Shown piece after piece: positions 30,901 to 40,028 of a stretch of 64,000 nucleotides of DNA (its first letter is position 1; every line of letters starts with the position of its first letter). The notes under the pieces are model-generated. The model was not told the DNA's origin, ran no database searches, and saw only the letters and a program-made list of their open reading frames with translations. The position numbers and the translations under genes were made by a program. This DNA is from Rhodanobacter thiooxydans (GTDB lineage Bacteria; Pseudomonadota; Gammaproteobacteria; Xanthomonadales; Rhodanobacteraceae), in assembly GCF_021545845.1 (NCBI RefSeq), contig NZ_CP088923.1, forward strand, positions 434,001 through 498,000, written 5' to 3'.

Positions 30901-32255
30901 CTAAGGCCACATGGAATGCCCCCGTTACGATTGGGGAAGTCACATTTGATGGGACGGTGAATTCATATTTGCAAATTTCAGATAGCGGCCAAGAGTTCAC
31001 GCCACTTAAATTGATGCAAAACGACGAACTTTGTTTCTCTGGCCATTATTTAATGGGCCAAGGATTTGTTCTAAGTTCTGTTGAGCGAGACAGGATACTT
31101 GGCGCTAACAAAAACAATGAAGAGGTGATTTATCCGTATATCCGCGGCGATGACATAAACAATGAACCAAGTCAGTCATCTGGCACCTATGCAATTAATT
31201 TTTCTATGCGTGAACTCGCAAAGTGTGAAGATAGGTACCCAGAATGCTTGCGTGTGATTCGTGAACTTGTAAAGCCAGAGAGAGATATTGTCAAAAGAAA
31301 AGCAAATCGTGAAAGGTGGTGGAGATATGCGGAGGCGCGACCTGGACTCGAAGGTAAACTATCAAGGCTTGATAGGGTCATAGTGCAACCGTTTACGGCC
31401 AAGTACATTTTTCCAACCTTCGTCCCCGCTAGGAGTGTTTTCGCTCACCCTTTGGTTGTAATTGTTAGACCAAGCTTCGACGTTTACGGGTGTCTTCAAT
31501 CATCCATTCATGAAAAATGGGTCTGGCAAAATTGTTCGACTAGCCTGGATTTGCTTCGATACACGGCAACCACCGTATTATCAACATTTCCATTTCCAAT
31601 TGAATCAGAGGACATTGGGTCTGTCGCGAAAGGCTACTACGAATTTAGACAATTCTTGATCGAAAGATACGAAATCGGGCTGACAAAGATCTACAACAAA
31701 TTCCATGACATCGACAATACATCTTCGGACATCGTTGAATTGCGGGAACTGCACCGCCAGCTCGACATCTCCGTGGCAGGTGCTTATGGATGGCAAGATG
31801 TTTCCCTTGATCATGCTTTTCATGAAACGAAGCAGGGAGTTCGATTCACTATCAGCGAGCCGGCACGAATAGAAGTGCTGCGACGACTATCGGAGTTGAA
31901 CCGCCGGCGTTACGAGGGAGAGGTTACCCGAGGACTACATACTGACGCTGCGCCGCGGGCTTCATCCCGTGCCCTTCGCGATGGTCGCGCCGCCAAAGCC
32001 ACATCGGTTCAATCTCTGCTCGACTTTGAGGCAGGCGCGACTACCACCAATAGCAGCGCCCCAGCCACGCCGGTGCTCGGCTTTTTGCGCGCACACGAAG
32101 GCTGGCATGCCAAGTCTGACATCCTCACCGCCACCGGCATCTCGGGTGGTCAATGGAACGCCGCCATCGCCGACTTGATCGGTGCCGGCAAAATCGAGCG
32201 CCGGGGTGAAGGACGCGGGGCACACTATCGTGTCCTTACAGGGGAGGAAAAATGA
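27978..32255 (+). CDS. drmMI: DISARM adenine methyltransferase DrmMI
   Basis: A 1425-residue class I N6-adenine methyltransferase of the Eco57I/PglX-like type. The N-terminal helical part precedes the SAM site (CDPAMGSGAFLVQACR, about residue 599) and the catalytic NPPF at 872-875. A target-recognition part and a C-terminal winged-helix-like tail (GWHAKSDILTATGISGGQWNAAI) follow. It should methylate the host genome to mark self in DISARM. From about 30,540 to 31,880 the DNA is clearly more AT-rich and uses rarer codons than both flanks, suggesting the recognition domain was swapped in from elsewhere. It overlaps both neighbours by ATGA. Confidence 0.9.
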   Translation: MSANGPHHDWLAFIEISGPFLAVPVLKEAFPQGLEELDGLKRKRLRQAYEEWRDALETDDPQFPELHTAWIDEVLSRGLEFDEDGKGDVLKRVDWCVANLNVGLPEHGVAVSPDLAVVDEQRANKPLILIQTYGQDVDLDANLKRDGWAATPADRMVQLCRAAGCRLGLVTNGERWMLVDAPVGAVTTFASWYARIWGQEPITLQAFVHLLGIRRFFVDKAEQLPALFDRSLKYQDEVTDALGEQVRRAVEVLIQALDKADQDRDRELLRDVKESVLYEAALTVMMRLVFLLSAEERGLLLLGDERYEANYALSTLRMQLRKESEEILERRWDAWSRLLAIFRAVFGGIEHENLRLPALGGSLFDPDRFPFLEGRAKSSNWRTDAAKPLPIDNRSVLLLLEAIQQFQGRTLSYRALDVEQIGYVYEGLLERTVKRTVEVTLELDGTKSAKSPWVKLAELESARLDGTDHLAELLQERSGSSASRVRNELAKPVDGMLADRLLAACSGDVGLRDRIKPYANLVRVDYRSYPLVYPAGAFIVTTGSDRRESGTHYTPKSLTEAIVTETLTPIVYAGPAEGAPRERWLLKLPAELLDLKICDPAMGSGAFLVQACRWLADRLVEAWVQAEAAGKTVGVDGEVLDVGGTKELLPGDIEARTVTARRLIAERCLYGVDLNPLAVELAKLSIWLVTLSKDRPFGFLDHNLRCGDSLLGIHRLDQLTQLTMSPTGQGQLRLFGQNVERAVCEAIELRIRLREMPIRDIRDVEAMALLDADARRRLEVSECIADALFGEVFASGGNGVALENTLAKLAIQAGQVIDGDRDVLVLMRRRSTVALSNDLPADKPARRPFHWPLAFPEVFNSPDGGFHAVIGNPPFLGGRRITYRHSEALLHHLKSWLHGAAGTTDLCVYFLLRAAVVTGRSGFIGLVLSDIISQGESRVNGLDRLLSEGSSVYKCVPSMDWPGQAGVKIALVCISKATWNAPVTIGEVTFDGTVNSYLQISDSGQEFTPLKLMQNDELCFSGHYLMGQGFVLSSVERDRILGANKNNEEVIYPYIRGDDINNEPSQSSGTYAINFSMRELAKCEDRYPECLRVIRELVKPERDIVKRKANRERWWRYAEARPGLEGKLSRLDRVIVQPFTAKYIFPTFVPARSVFAHPLVVIVRPSFDVYGCLQSSIHEKWVWQNCSTSLDLLRYTATTVLSTFPFPIESEDIGSVAKGYYEFRQFLIERYEIGLTKIYNKFHDIDNTSSDIVELRELHRQLDISVAGAYGWQDVSLDHAFHETKQGVRFTISEPARIEVLRRLSELNRRRYEGEVTRGLHTDAAPRASSRALRDGRAAKATSVQSLLDFEAGATTTNSSAPATPVLGFLRAHEGWHAKSDILTATGISGGQWNAAIADLIGAGKIERRGEGRGAHYRVLTGEEK

Positions 32256-34132
32256 AAGAGTACCGACTGAATGTCGATCCGCGTATCTTGGAGCTTCTCG
32301 GGCCGAACCTTTACACCAACATCTATTACGTCTTGGCAGAGCTGATCGCCAACGCGTATGACGCCGATGCGAAGAACGTTTACATCATCTCCAACAAGGA
32401 TGACATCCGTGTCGAAGATGATGGCCACGGCATGTCCTACGAATCAGGTGATATCAACAGGTACTTGAATGTTGCGGGCGTTTCCAGAACCACGGAAGAC
32501 GATTCAAAGACGAAATCTGGGGCTCGTCGCAAGATGGGGCGCAAGGGCGTGGGCAAGTTGGCCGCGCTCTCCGTTTCGGAGAACGTCGATGTTTTGACGG
32601 TCGCCGACGGAGAGAAGTCGGGGTTCGTACTAGCCCGCCGTCCCGAGAACGGCAATGAACTGAAGGCCATCGAGGACGAGAAGGTTGTTTTCGAGCACGT
32701 CACAGATCATGGCTCCGCGATCATCATGCGCCATCCGCAGTACCGGCTTCACAAGACCCTGGCAGCCGTCAAGCGCAATCTGCTGAAGATATTTCCTCTG
32801 GTCGACACGAATTTCCGAATACACGTCATTCGCGGCACCGAGTCGGTGACGATCGAAGATTTCGACCGGAGCATCATGGGTGAGTTGAGCACCTTGGTCA
32901 CGCTCGGCGAAAAGTTCGCGCCTCTATGCGATCTCGTCCCTGACAGCTACCCCGATAGAAGGGGTGACCTGATAACAGCGCTAGACAAAAGAGTTCTGCC
33001 GATCGTCATGAAAGCGAATGACGGGAAAGAACACGAATATTCGCTGGAAGTGCTGGGATGGATCGGGACGTACAGATCCACTCGGGGGCGGAAAGCGGAA
33101 ATGACCGACTTCCCAGACAACTTCATCTCGCTTTTCGCCAACGAAAAGATGGGTGAGTTCAACATCCTCCCGGTTGTTGGTCAGAACAAACTCAACGAGG
33201 TCTACGTCGTCGGACAGTTGCACGTCGACTTGTTCGAGTTGACGGAATTGCCGGACATGGCATTGAGCAACAGGCAGGGATACAAGTCAGACGACCCGCG
33301 CTATGAGGCCGTGCGCGAATATGTGCGAAGCGAACTGCTAGCCGAGATCCTCAGAAAGCGCGAAACGTTCACGGACATCGTCAATGCCGAGAAGAAGCGG
33401 CAGAAGGAAGCGGCTCAGAGAGATGACGAAGCTAAATTGAGGGCGTCTGTAGATGCTTTTCGCAAGAAAGCTAGCGAAGGAGCCGCCAATGCGTTGGCTG
33501 CGCTTGGCGTGAATGTTTCCCGTGAGGCGATGGAGGAGGCTATCTCCAAATCGATCAATGCCAACAGTCCCGACCTTGGACTGAAGGCGTCAGTGGATTC
33601 TCAGAAGAAGAAAATTCTCATCAGCCAGACTTACCCGGACAAACCGTTCGCCGACATCATCTATCAGATGTTGGAATTCAACGGTGTTCTGCCGGATGAC
33701 ATCCTGTACACGAATTGCGACGACGAGGTATGTCGGGTGCCAGAAGGCCGTGGTGTCTACGACTATCTGCGGGAGTTTTTCGTCGAAAGCTACTCAACCC
33801 AGAAGATATTCGTGCTCTTCGTGACCAGCGAGAACACCAAGGTTTCCTGGGGGGCGATCACGGAAGTCGGTGCGTCTTGGATCACGCAAATCGATCACAA
33901 GATCTTCAACATCCATCCCTTCCGGCCAGAGCATCCACTGAACGACGAAGTGCAATGGCAGAGCACCAACCGCGAGGAACCTACAAAGGGTGATCTTTGG
34001 ATGATTCGACTGAACGCGGATGTGTTCTGTCAGAAGATCGAAGCCACTTGTAATGCGTTGGGGTACGCGAAGAAGACTCGTGTACGGAACATGGCTCATC
34101 TGGGGACGCTCGTCTCCATCAGGAGTAGTTGA
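32252..34132 (+). CDS. GHKL ATPase with C-terminal TIR-like domain, embedded in DISARM
   Basis: A 626-residue protein with two recognisable parts. Residues 1-200 are a GHKL (Hsp90/MutL/MORC-like) ATPase: N-box LAELIANAYDADA (Glu30, Asn34), G1 DDGHGM (56-61) and G2 GRKGVGK (96-102). A middle region with a charged helix (about 365-405) follows. Residues about 452-600 look like a TIR domain: KILISQTYPDKPFADIIY, then VPEGRGVYDYLREFF and VTSENTKVSWGAITEVGASW, with Glu538 at the place of the NADase glutamate. It overlaps drmMI by ATGA and ends eight bases before drmA, so it is made with the DISARM proteins. A role as NAD-depleting effector or sensor is inference. The classical DISARM gene list does not include it. 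Confidence 0.8.
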   Translation: MKEYRLNVDPRILELLGPNLYTNIYYVLAELIANAYDADAKNVYIISNKDDIRVEDDGHGMSYESGDINRYLNVAGVSRTTEDDSKTKSGARRKMGRKGVGKLAALSVSENVDVLTVADGEKSGFVLARRPENGNELKAIEDEKVVFEHVTDHGSAIIMRHPQYRLHKTLAAVKRNLLKIFPLVDTNFRIHVIRGTESVTIEDFDRSIMGELSTLVTLGEKFAPLCDLVPDSYPDRRGDLITALDKRVLPIVMKANDGKEHEYSLEVLGWIGTYRSTRGRKAEMTDFPDNFISLFANEKMGEFNILPVVGQNKLNEVYVVGQLHVDLFELTELPDMALSNRQGYKSDDPRYEAVREYVRSELLAEILRKRETFTDIVNAEKKRQKEAAQRDDEAKLRASVDAFRKKASEGAANALAALGVNVSREAMEEAISKSINANSPDLGLKASVDSQKKKILISQTYPDKPFADIIYQMLEFNGVLPDDILYTNCDDEVCRVPEGRGVYDYLREFFVESYSTQKIFVLFVTSENTKVSWGAITEVGASWITQIDHKIFNIHPFRPEHPLNDEVQWQSTNREEPTKGDLWMIRLNADVFCQKIEATCNALGYAKKTRVRNMAHLGTLVSIRSS

Positions 34133-34140
34133 GGTAATGC

Positions 34141-37100
34141 ATGTCCGATAAGCTCAACATCAACGCATGGATCGCCGTGGATCACGGAGTCTCCACCCCT
34201 CCGAGGATTGCGCCCTACGTCCTGGTCCTGAAGGGCGAACGCTCTTCGTATCAGGCCATCGCAGAGGACGATTGGGTTCTGGTGTTGGACACCTCGGGCG
34301 CCGTCGCCCGCGTCGGCCGCGTGCTGCGAGTTCGTTCCGATCTCGACACCACCACGCTCTATTTCGACCGAGTGTTCGCGGTTGGTGAACCCACATCCCT
34401 CGCTGTCACCTCATTCACGCCACCCGCTCCGGGAAGCATCGGCCGAATCCAGTGGGCGGATTTCGTAGAGGCGCTGTCCAATGTGTTGGGCAAGACCATT
34501 GTTGAGGTGCCGACGGTAGGCTCTGACGCCCGTTCTTCTCACTATCAGCAGGAGCTCGCCTACATTCGTGAGCTGCTGCAATTGGCCGTAGTGGACGACC
34601 TGCTCGGTCCGGCCGGCGGCCCTCACGAACGCATCGTCGACATGGGTGTGCGAGATCGATATTTGGTGGGCAAGCTCGCCCCGCGTGAGGCGGCCCAAGG
34701 CGGCATCGAGGGGCTCGAAGGGCCATTGGCGGACGATGAAGCCGAGGAGCCAGCTGATCAGAAGGTGCCTGGGCAGCATGAGCCCGGCGCGGAGTTCGGA
34801 ACAGCGACCGGTCGGGTGGAGCCCGAGTCCGACTCTAACGACGAGGTCGACGCTGCGAGCAATCAGTCACTGGTGCCGAGCAGCATCGGCATGACCTTCT
34901 GCGTAGATGGCGACGTCGATCGGATCGAAGTCGCAGTGTGCTGGGGGCGCTACGAGCGCAGTAATGAGCACGAGATATTTCGAACGCGCAAGAACAAGGA
35001 GACCGGGGCTGAAGAGCTATCCAAGGCCAAGGTCTGGCAGCGTATCCCGTGCGGCGGCAAGATCGTTCTGCCACTTACCGAAGGCGTGATTCCGCACCAA
35101 GCGCCGGACAAGGACTACCCCGAGGTACGCGTGCAAGGTTCTGTGCGCGCCAAGAATGCGAATGGCGATCGATTGGTGACGTTGTTCCTGGTCAATGCCC
35201 AGGAAGAACCCGACACGAACCGAGACATCGCCTGGGTATTCCAGCCGGAGCTGATCGTTCGCTCGGCGGCAGAAGCCAGCAAGCGGGACATCTTCCGTCG
35301 TCGGCCGGTGCTGGGTACGGATGGTACGGATCCGGAACGCGAATCGCTGGAGATGATCTACCGCAACCGGGTGGAGTTTGCGGTAGGGCATGGCGTTGCC
35401 GTTCATGCCCAAACGGCCGCGGACGTAAGGCTGGCGACGGAGGTGCGTACTGCCGTCATGCCAGAGTACGAGGTACAGGTCACCGAAACGCCAGGACTAG
35501 ATCCCGGCGATCGTTCCACGATGAAGGACATGGTGAGCAGTGGTCTGCTCGACATGCAGCGCCTCGCAACTCTAGACATCGATCCGTTGGTTGATGCACT
35601 GAACCTGCTGACCAAGGACTACGCCGCGTGGATCGGCGAGCAGCGTGCTCGGGTCGGCGTCGACGTGCTTGGCTGCGATGCGCAAGCGCAGCAGGCGATG
35701 GATCGATGTAACGAGATCCACTCACGTCTGCAGCAGGGCATCGATACGCTGAGGACAAACGAAAAAGCGCTGGCTGCCTTCCGCTTTGCGAATCAGGCGA
35801 TGGCGACGCAGCGTGTGCGTAGTCAGTACGCTCTCGAGATTCGTCGTGGCAGGGACGTGACCGTCGACCAATTCGATGTGCTGAAGAACCGCAGCTGGCG
35901 CCCATTCCAGTTGGCATTCCTGCTGTTGTCGATCCCATCGCTGGCAGACCCGAGCCATCCGGATCGGGTGCAACCGGTTGAAGCCCACGCCGACCTGTTG
36001 TGGTTCCCCACCGGTGGCGGCAAGACCGAGGCTTACTTGGGTGTGGCTGCCTTCACCATGGCCATTCGGCGCCTACAGGGAAATCTAGGCGGCTATGACG
36101 GCTCGCGTGGTCTGGCGGTGATCATGCGATACACCCTGCGCCTCCTGACATTGCAACAATTCCAGCGCGCCACTGCATTGATCTGCGCGATGGAGGTACT
36201 GCGACGCGAGGCATTGGCAAAGGGCGATGAGTCGCTCGGAATGGAGCCTTTCACCATTGGCCTGTGGGTGGGTAACAAGGTGACTCCCGGTACGACTGAG
36301 GACAGTCATCGAGCCATCGAGGACATCCGTAACCCCGGCAAATACAACGCCGGCGCGTCCTCTCCTGCGCAGCTAACCAGTTGCCCCTGGTGTGGCTCCG
36401 AAGTTGCCCCGGGTCGCGATATAGAAGTCGACAAGGCGCGTGGGCGTACTTTCGTCTACTGCGGCGACAAGAAGGGGCGTTGCGACTTCTCGAAAGGTAA
36501 GACTAGCAAGCTCTCCCACGCGGGCATCCCCGTGCTGGTCGTGGACGAGGAGATTTACCACCACCCCCCAACGATGATGATTGCCACTGTGGACAAGTTC
36601 GCCATGATGGCTTGGCGCGGCCAGGTGCGCACGCTGTTCGGCCGGGTGACTCAGGAATGCGAGCGGCATGGCCTCCTGTGGCAGGGCGCGGATTGCAACG
36701 GAAATCATCAGGCTGGCAAGGGGCTCGGAGCCACCAAGGTCAAGAATATCCGCCCGATCCGCCCGCCGGATCTGATTATCCAGGATGAGTTCCATCTCAT
36801 CAGTGGGCCACTGGGCACCATGGTCGGTCTGTATGAAACCGCCGTCGACGATCTGTGCGGCTGGAGGCTCGGCGAACACACGGTCAAGCCGAAGATCATC
36901 GCGTCGACAGCCACGGTGCGTAAAGCCCGTGAGCAGGTGAACAACGTCTTCATGCGGCGCGTGTCGGTGTTTCCTCCGCATGGTCTGGACGTCGAGGACA
37001 ACTATTTTTCGGTCCAACGACCGATCGAGGAAAAGCCGGGGAGGCGCTACCTGGGAGTCTGTTCCCCCGGCAGTTCGCGCCCTGCGATGCTGATCCGTGT

Positions 37101-38166
37101 CTACACGGCGTTCCTAACCGCTGCACAGGCGTTGTTCGACCACTTCGGCGAGCCTGCAGACCCCTACATGACCATGGTTGGCTACTTCAACTCTCTCCGC
37201 GAGCTGGGGGGCATGAAGCGCTTAGCCGAAGACGACGTGCAGACTCGATCCTATCGGGTGCAGATGAGCATGGTCGAGCGGCCCGCCCTGGCACAGCGCA
37301 GCATAAGCAACATCCGCGAGTTGACCTCGCGAGTCTCCAGTCAAGACATTCCAAAATACCTCGATCAGTTGGAGGTCAAGTTCAAGTCCGAATTCGACGC
37401 TGCTACTGGCACGTACGTAACCAAGTGGCAAGAGGGTGATACCCGTGCGATCGACGTGGTATTGGCGACCAACATGCTATCGGTGGGTGTGGACGTCAAT
37501 CGGTTAGGGTTAATGGCGGTCAACGGTCAACCAAAGGGCACGGCGGAATACATTCAGGCCACCAGCCGGGTGGGTCGTTCCTTCCCTGGGCTGGTGTGCA
37601 CCGTACTCACATGGGCGCGTCCGCGCGACCTCTCGCACTACGAAACCTTCGAGCACTACCACGCCACGTTCTACAAGCACGTCGAGGCACAGTCAGTGAC
37701 TCCTTTCTCGCCGCGCGCGATGGACCGCGGACTTACCGGCTCACTGCTGAGTTTGATGCGCCTCGAAAACGATGCGTTCAGCCCTAACGACGGGGCAGGC
37801 AAGCTGGATAGGTCAGACCGGAGCGAGATCACCGAAGCCATCGACGTGCTGGTAAAGCGGGCATGGAACGTTAGTGATCTGTCCAGCACAAAGAGCCTTG
37901 CCACACAGGAGCTCAAGGAACGCGCTGATGAATGGGCGAAGGAAGTGAGCGTCCCAGGTCGAACATTGGCGTACGAAAAGCGAGGGGCACAAGCAGCAAC
38001 GACGGTCGCGTTGATCAAGTCCCCGGGAATTCGCGCTTGGGACAACTGGACCGTACCCATGTCGATGCGTGAGGTGGAGCCTGGCGTGCGCTTGATCATG
38101 AATACCAGTCACATCACAGACGCTCACGATTGGAAGCCTCGTCCTGCGGCGAAGGATGAGGATTGA
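34141..38166 (+). CDS. drmA: DISARM helicase DrmA
   Basis: A 1341-residue superfamily 2 helicase, core component of DISARM. Walker A lies at 621-630 (WFPTGGGKTE). The Walker B variant DEFH is at 882-885. Between them is a cysteine insertion likely to bind zinc (CPWCGSE and CGDKKGRCDF). The C-terminal half carries TNMLSVGVDVNRLGLM and QATSRVGRSFPGL. In studied DISARM, DrmA and DrmB form a complex that binds DNA with 5' overhangs and blocks entry of unmethylated phage DNA. drmB starts two bases after the stop. Confidence 0.93.
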   Translation: MSDKLNINAWIAVDHGVSTPPRIAPYVLVLKGERSSYQAIAEDDWVLVLDTSGAVARVGRVLRVRSDLDTTTLYFDRVFAVGEPTSLAVTSFTPPAPGSIGRIQWADFVEALSNVLGKTIVEVPTVGSDARSSHYQQELAYIRELLQLAVVDDLLGPAGGPHERIVDMGVRDRYLVGKLAPREAAQGGIEGLEGPLADDEAEEPADQKVPGQHEPGAEFGTATGRVEPESDSNDEVDAASNQSLVPSSIGMTFCVDGDVDRIEVAVCWGRYERSNEHEIFRTRKNKETGAEELSKAKVWQRIPCGGKIVLPLTEGVIPHQAPDKDYPEVRVQGSVRAKNANGDRLVTLFLVNAQEEPDTNRDIAWVFQPELIVRSAAEASKRDIFRRRPVLGTDGTDPERESLEMIYRNRVEFAVGHGVAVHAQTAADVRLATEVRTAVMPEYEVQVTETPGLDPGDRSTMKDMVSSGLLDMQRLATLDIDPLVDALNLLTKDYAAWIGEQRARVGVDVLGCDAQAQQAMDRCNEIHSRLQQGIDTLRTNEKALAAFRFANQAMATQRVRSQYALEIRRGRDVTVDQFDVLKNRSWRPFQLAFLLLSIPSLADPSHPDRVQPVEAHADLLWFPTGGGKTEAYLGVAAFTMAIRRLQGNLGGYDGSRGLAVIMRYTLRLLTLQQFQRATALICAMEVLRREALAKGDESLGMEPFTIGLWVGNKVTPGTTEDSHRAIEDIRNPGKYNAGASSPAQLTSCPWCGSEVAPGRDIEVDKARGRTFVYCGDKKGRCDFSKGKTSKLSHAGIPVLVVDEEIYHHPPTMMIATVDKFAMMAWRGQVRTLFGRVTQECERHGLLWQGADCNGNHQAGKGLGATKVKNIRPIRPPDLIIQDEFHLISGPLGTMVGLYETAVDDLCGWRLGEHTVKPKIIASTATVRKAREQVNNVFMRRVSVFPPHGLDVEDNYFSVQRPIEEKPGRRYLGVCSPGSSRPAMLIRVYTAFLTAAQALFDHFGEPADPYMTMVGYFNSLRELGGMKRLAEDDVQTRSYRVQMSMVERPALAQRSISNIRELTSRVSSQDIPKYLDQLEVKFKSEFDAATGTYVTKWQEGDTRAIDVVLATNMLSVGVDVNRLGLMAVNGQPKGTAEYIQATSRVGRSFPGLVCTVLTWARPRDLSHYETFEHYHATFYKHVEAQSVTPFSPRAMDRGLTGSLLSLMRLENDAFSPNDGAGKLDRSDRSEITEAIDVLVKRAWNVSDLSSTKSLATQELKERADEWAKEVSVPGRTLAYEKRGAQAATTVALIKSPGIRAWDNWTVPMSMREVEPGVRLIMNTSHITDAHDWKPRPAAKDED

Positions 38167-38168
38167 AC

Positions 38169-40027
38169 ATGACGACGAGCAATAAGACTCCAGTTGGCGA
38201 AGTTAGACCCAGCCAGTTGCTCTGGACCTACGGGCCAGGGGCGTTGATCGACCTGCCGAGCTTGTCCGTGGTGACACTCGGCATCGACCGTTGGGAGAAA
38301 GACCGCTGCCAACCGATCCAGGAAGCCAGGCTTCTGGCCGCCGTGCGAAAGGTGCTCGGGTCGCAGGTCGAGAATCTACGGATGCCGCCATTCCAGAAGA
38401 GCGAGCTCCTCGACGTCTGGTCGGCAGAAGCGAACATAGGCGTTCCTGTTCGACCATTTCCACGCTGGATGCGCTGCGTGAAATGCGGCCTGCTGTCGCC
38501 CTTCGATGCGGGACTGTTCGAGATCAAAGAGAACCGCTTCAGGCCCGAACGAACTCGGTTCGTCCACAAGAGTTGTCGAGGCTCGAAGGGCGACCAGCCC
38601 GCCAAGGATGCCGATGCCGTACCGGCGCGTTTCCTGCTGGCTTGCCGCGATGGACACCTCGACGACTTTCCTTGGCACTACTTCGTCCATGGCGGCAACA
38701 GTTCATGCAAAGGCAAGCTGCGCTTCTTCGAGAGTGGTGCCTCGCTGCAAACGGAGAATCTGTGGGCGAAATGTGATGCGTGCGGTGCATCGAGGAGCAT
38801 GGCTCACGCTTTTGGCAAGGCTGGAAAAGAGAATCTCCCGGGTTGTCGAGGACGTCATCCCCACTTGGATCATTTCGACAACGAATGTGACGAGGAAGCG
38901 CGCGCGGTTCTGCTGGGCGCCACCAATAGTTGGTTCCCGATCACTCTCTCGGCGCTCGCAATCCCTCAGGCCAATGATCCGCTCAGTCAGCTGGTTCAAG
39001 ACGGCTGGGAGTTCTTCGAAGAGCTGGAGTCCGAAGCCGAAGTGTCGGTGACGGTGAAGGCGCTAAGGAAGACCGGGGCGTTACCAGGGATCGACAAATA
39101 TCCAGCCGCATCGATCTGGTCGGCCATCGAGGCACACCGCGCTGGTGGCGGGCAAGCGGACGTAGGCGAAGCCGACATCAAGGGCCCCGAATGGGATGTG
39201 CTTACAGAGACGAACCCGCCTACTGATTACCCGCACTTCATGAGCAAAAAGGTGGACACACCACCGCAATTTGCGAGTCACATCAGCAGAGTGTTGCTTC
39301 TGGAGCGACTGCGTGAGGTCAATGCCTTGCTAGGTTTCACTCGTGTGGAAGCGCCAGAAGAGACGGGCGATCCGAACGAGCGGCCACAGATGGCCAGCCT
39401 CTCGCGAAGCAAGCCGGAGTGGGTACCTGCGAACCAAGTGCACGGCGAAGGAATCTTCATCCAATTCGACGAGCAAGCTCTCATGGATTGGGAGGTGCTG
39501 CCCGCGGTGAAGAAGGTCGACTTGATGCTGCGGGGTGGCCACAAGGGCTGGCGCAACTCACGACATCTTGATCCGGATGACGGCTATCCGGGCATTCGCT
39601 ACGCCATGCTCCACACGCTTTCGCACCTGCTGATCCGTGAGCTGGCGCTGGAATGCGGCTACAACGCCGCGAGTATCCGTGAGCGAATCTACGCCAATAC
39701 TGAGGACGACAATCCTCAGGCCGGCATCCTCATCTATACGGCAGCCGCCGATTCGGATGGGACGCTGGGCGGGCTCGTCGATCTCGGCAAGCCAGAAAAT
39801 CTCGGGCGCCTGCTGCAGCAAGCTTTGAATCGCTCGAAGATCTGCTCCTCGGACCCGCTTTGTTCCGAGCACAGTCCCGAGAAAGATCGGTCCTTCATGC
39901 GGCGGCCTGCCACGCTTGTAGCTTGGTGGCCGAGACATCTTGCGAACGCGGCAATCGCTACTTGGATCGGTCATTGCTGGTTTCTACCCTGGAACGCATC
40001 GACGCAGCCTTCTTCAGGGGCTTGTGA
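38169..40027 (+). CDS. drmB: DISARM protein DrmB (DUF1998), with a 1-base frameshift near the 3' end
   Basis: DrmB is the DUF1998 partner of DrmA. Cysteine pairs CVKC (103-106) and CDAC (202-205) suggest zinc binding. LLACRDGHLDDFPWHYFVH and HTLSHLLIRELALECGYNAASIRERIY are hallmark blocks. The family's C-terminal cysteine block is not in the same frame: from 39,893 the next frame reads LHAAACHACSLVAETSCERG and goes on to a TGA at 40,025-40,027. One lost base (probably a C in a CCC run near 39,892) explains this. As given, the frame instead runs about 45 nonsense codons and joins drmC in one 874-codon reading frame from the ATG at 38,169 to 40,790. Whether the deletion is real or a sequencing error cannot be told here. 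Confidence 0.88.
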
Positions 40028-40028
40028 C

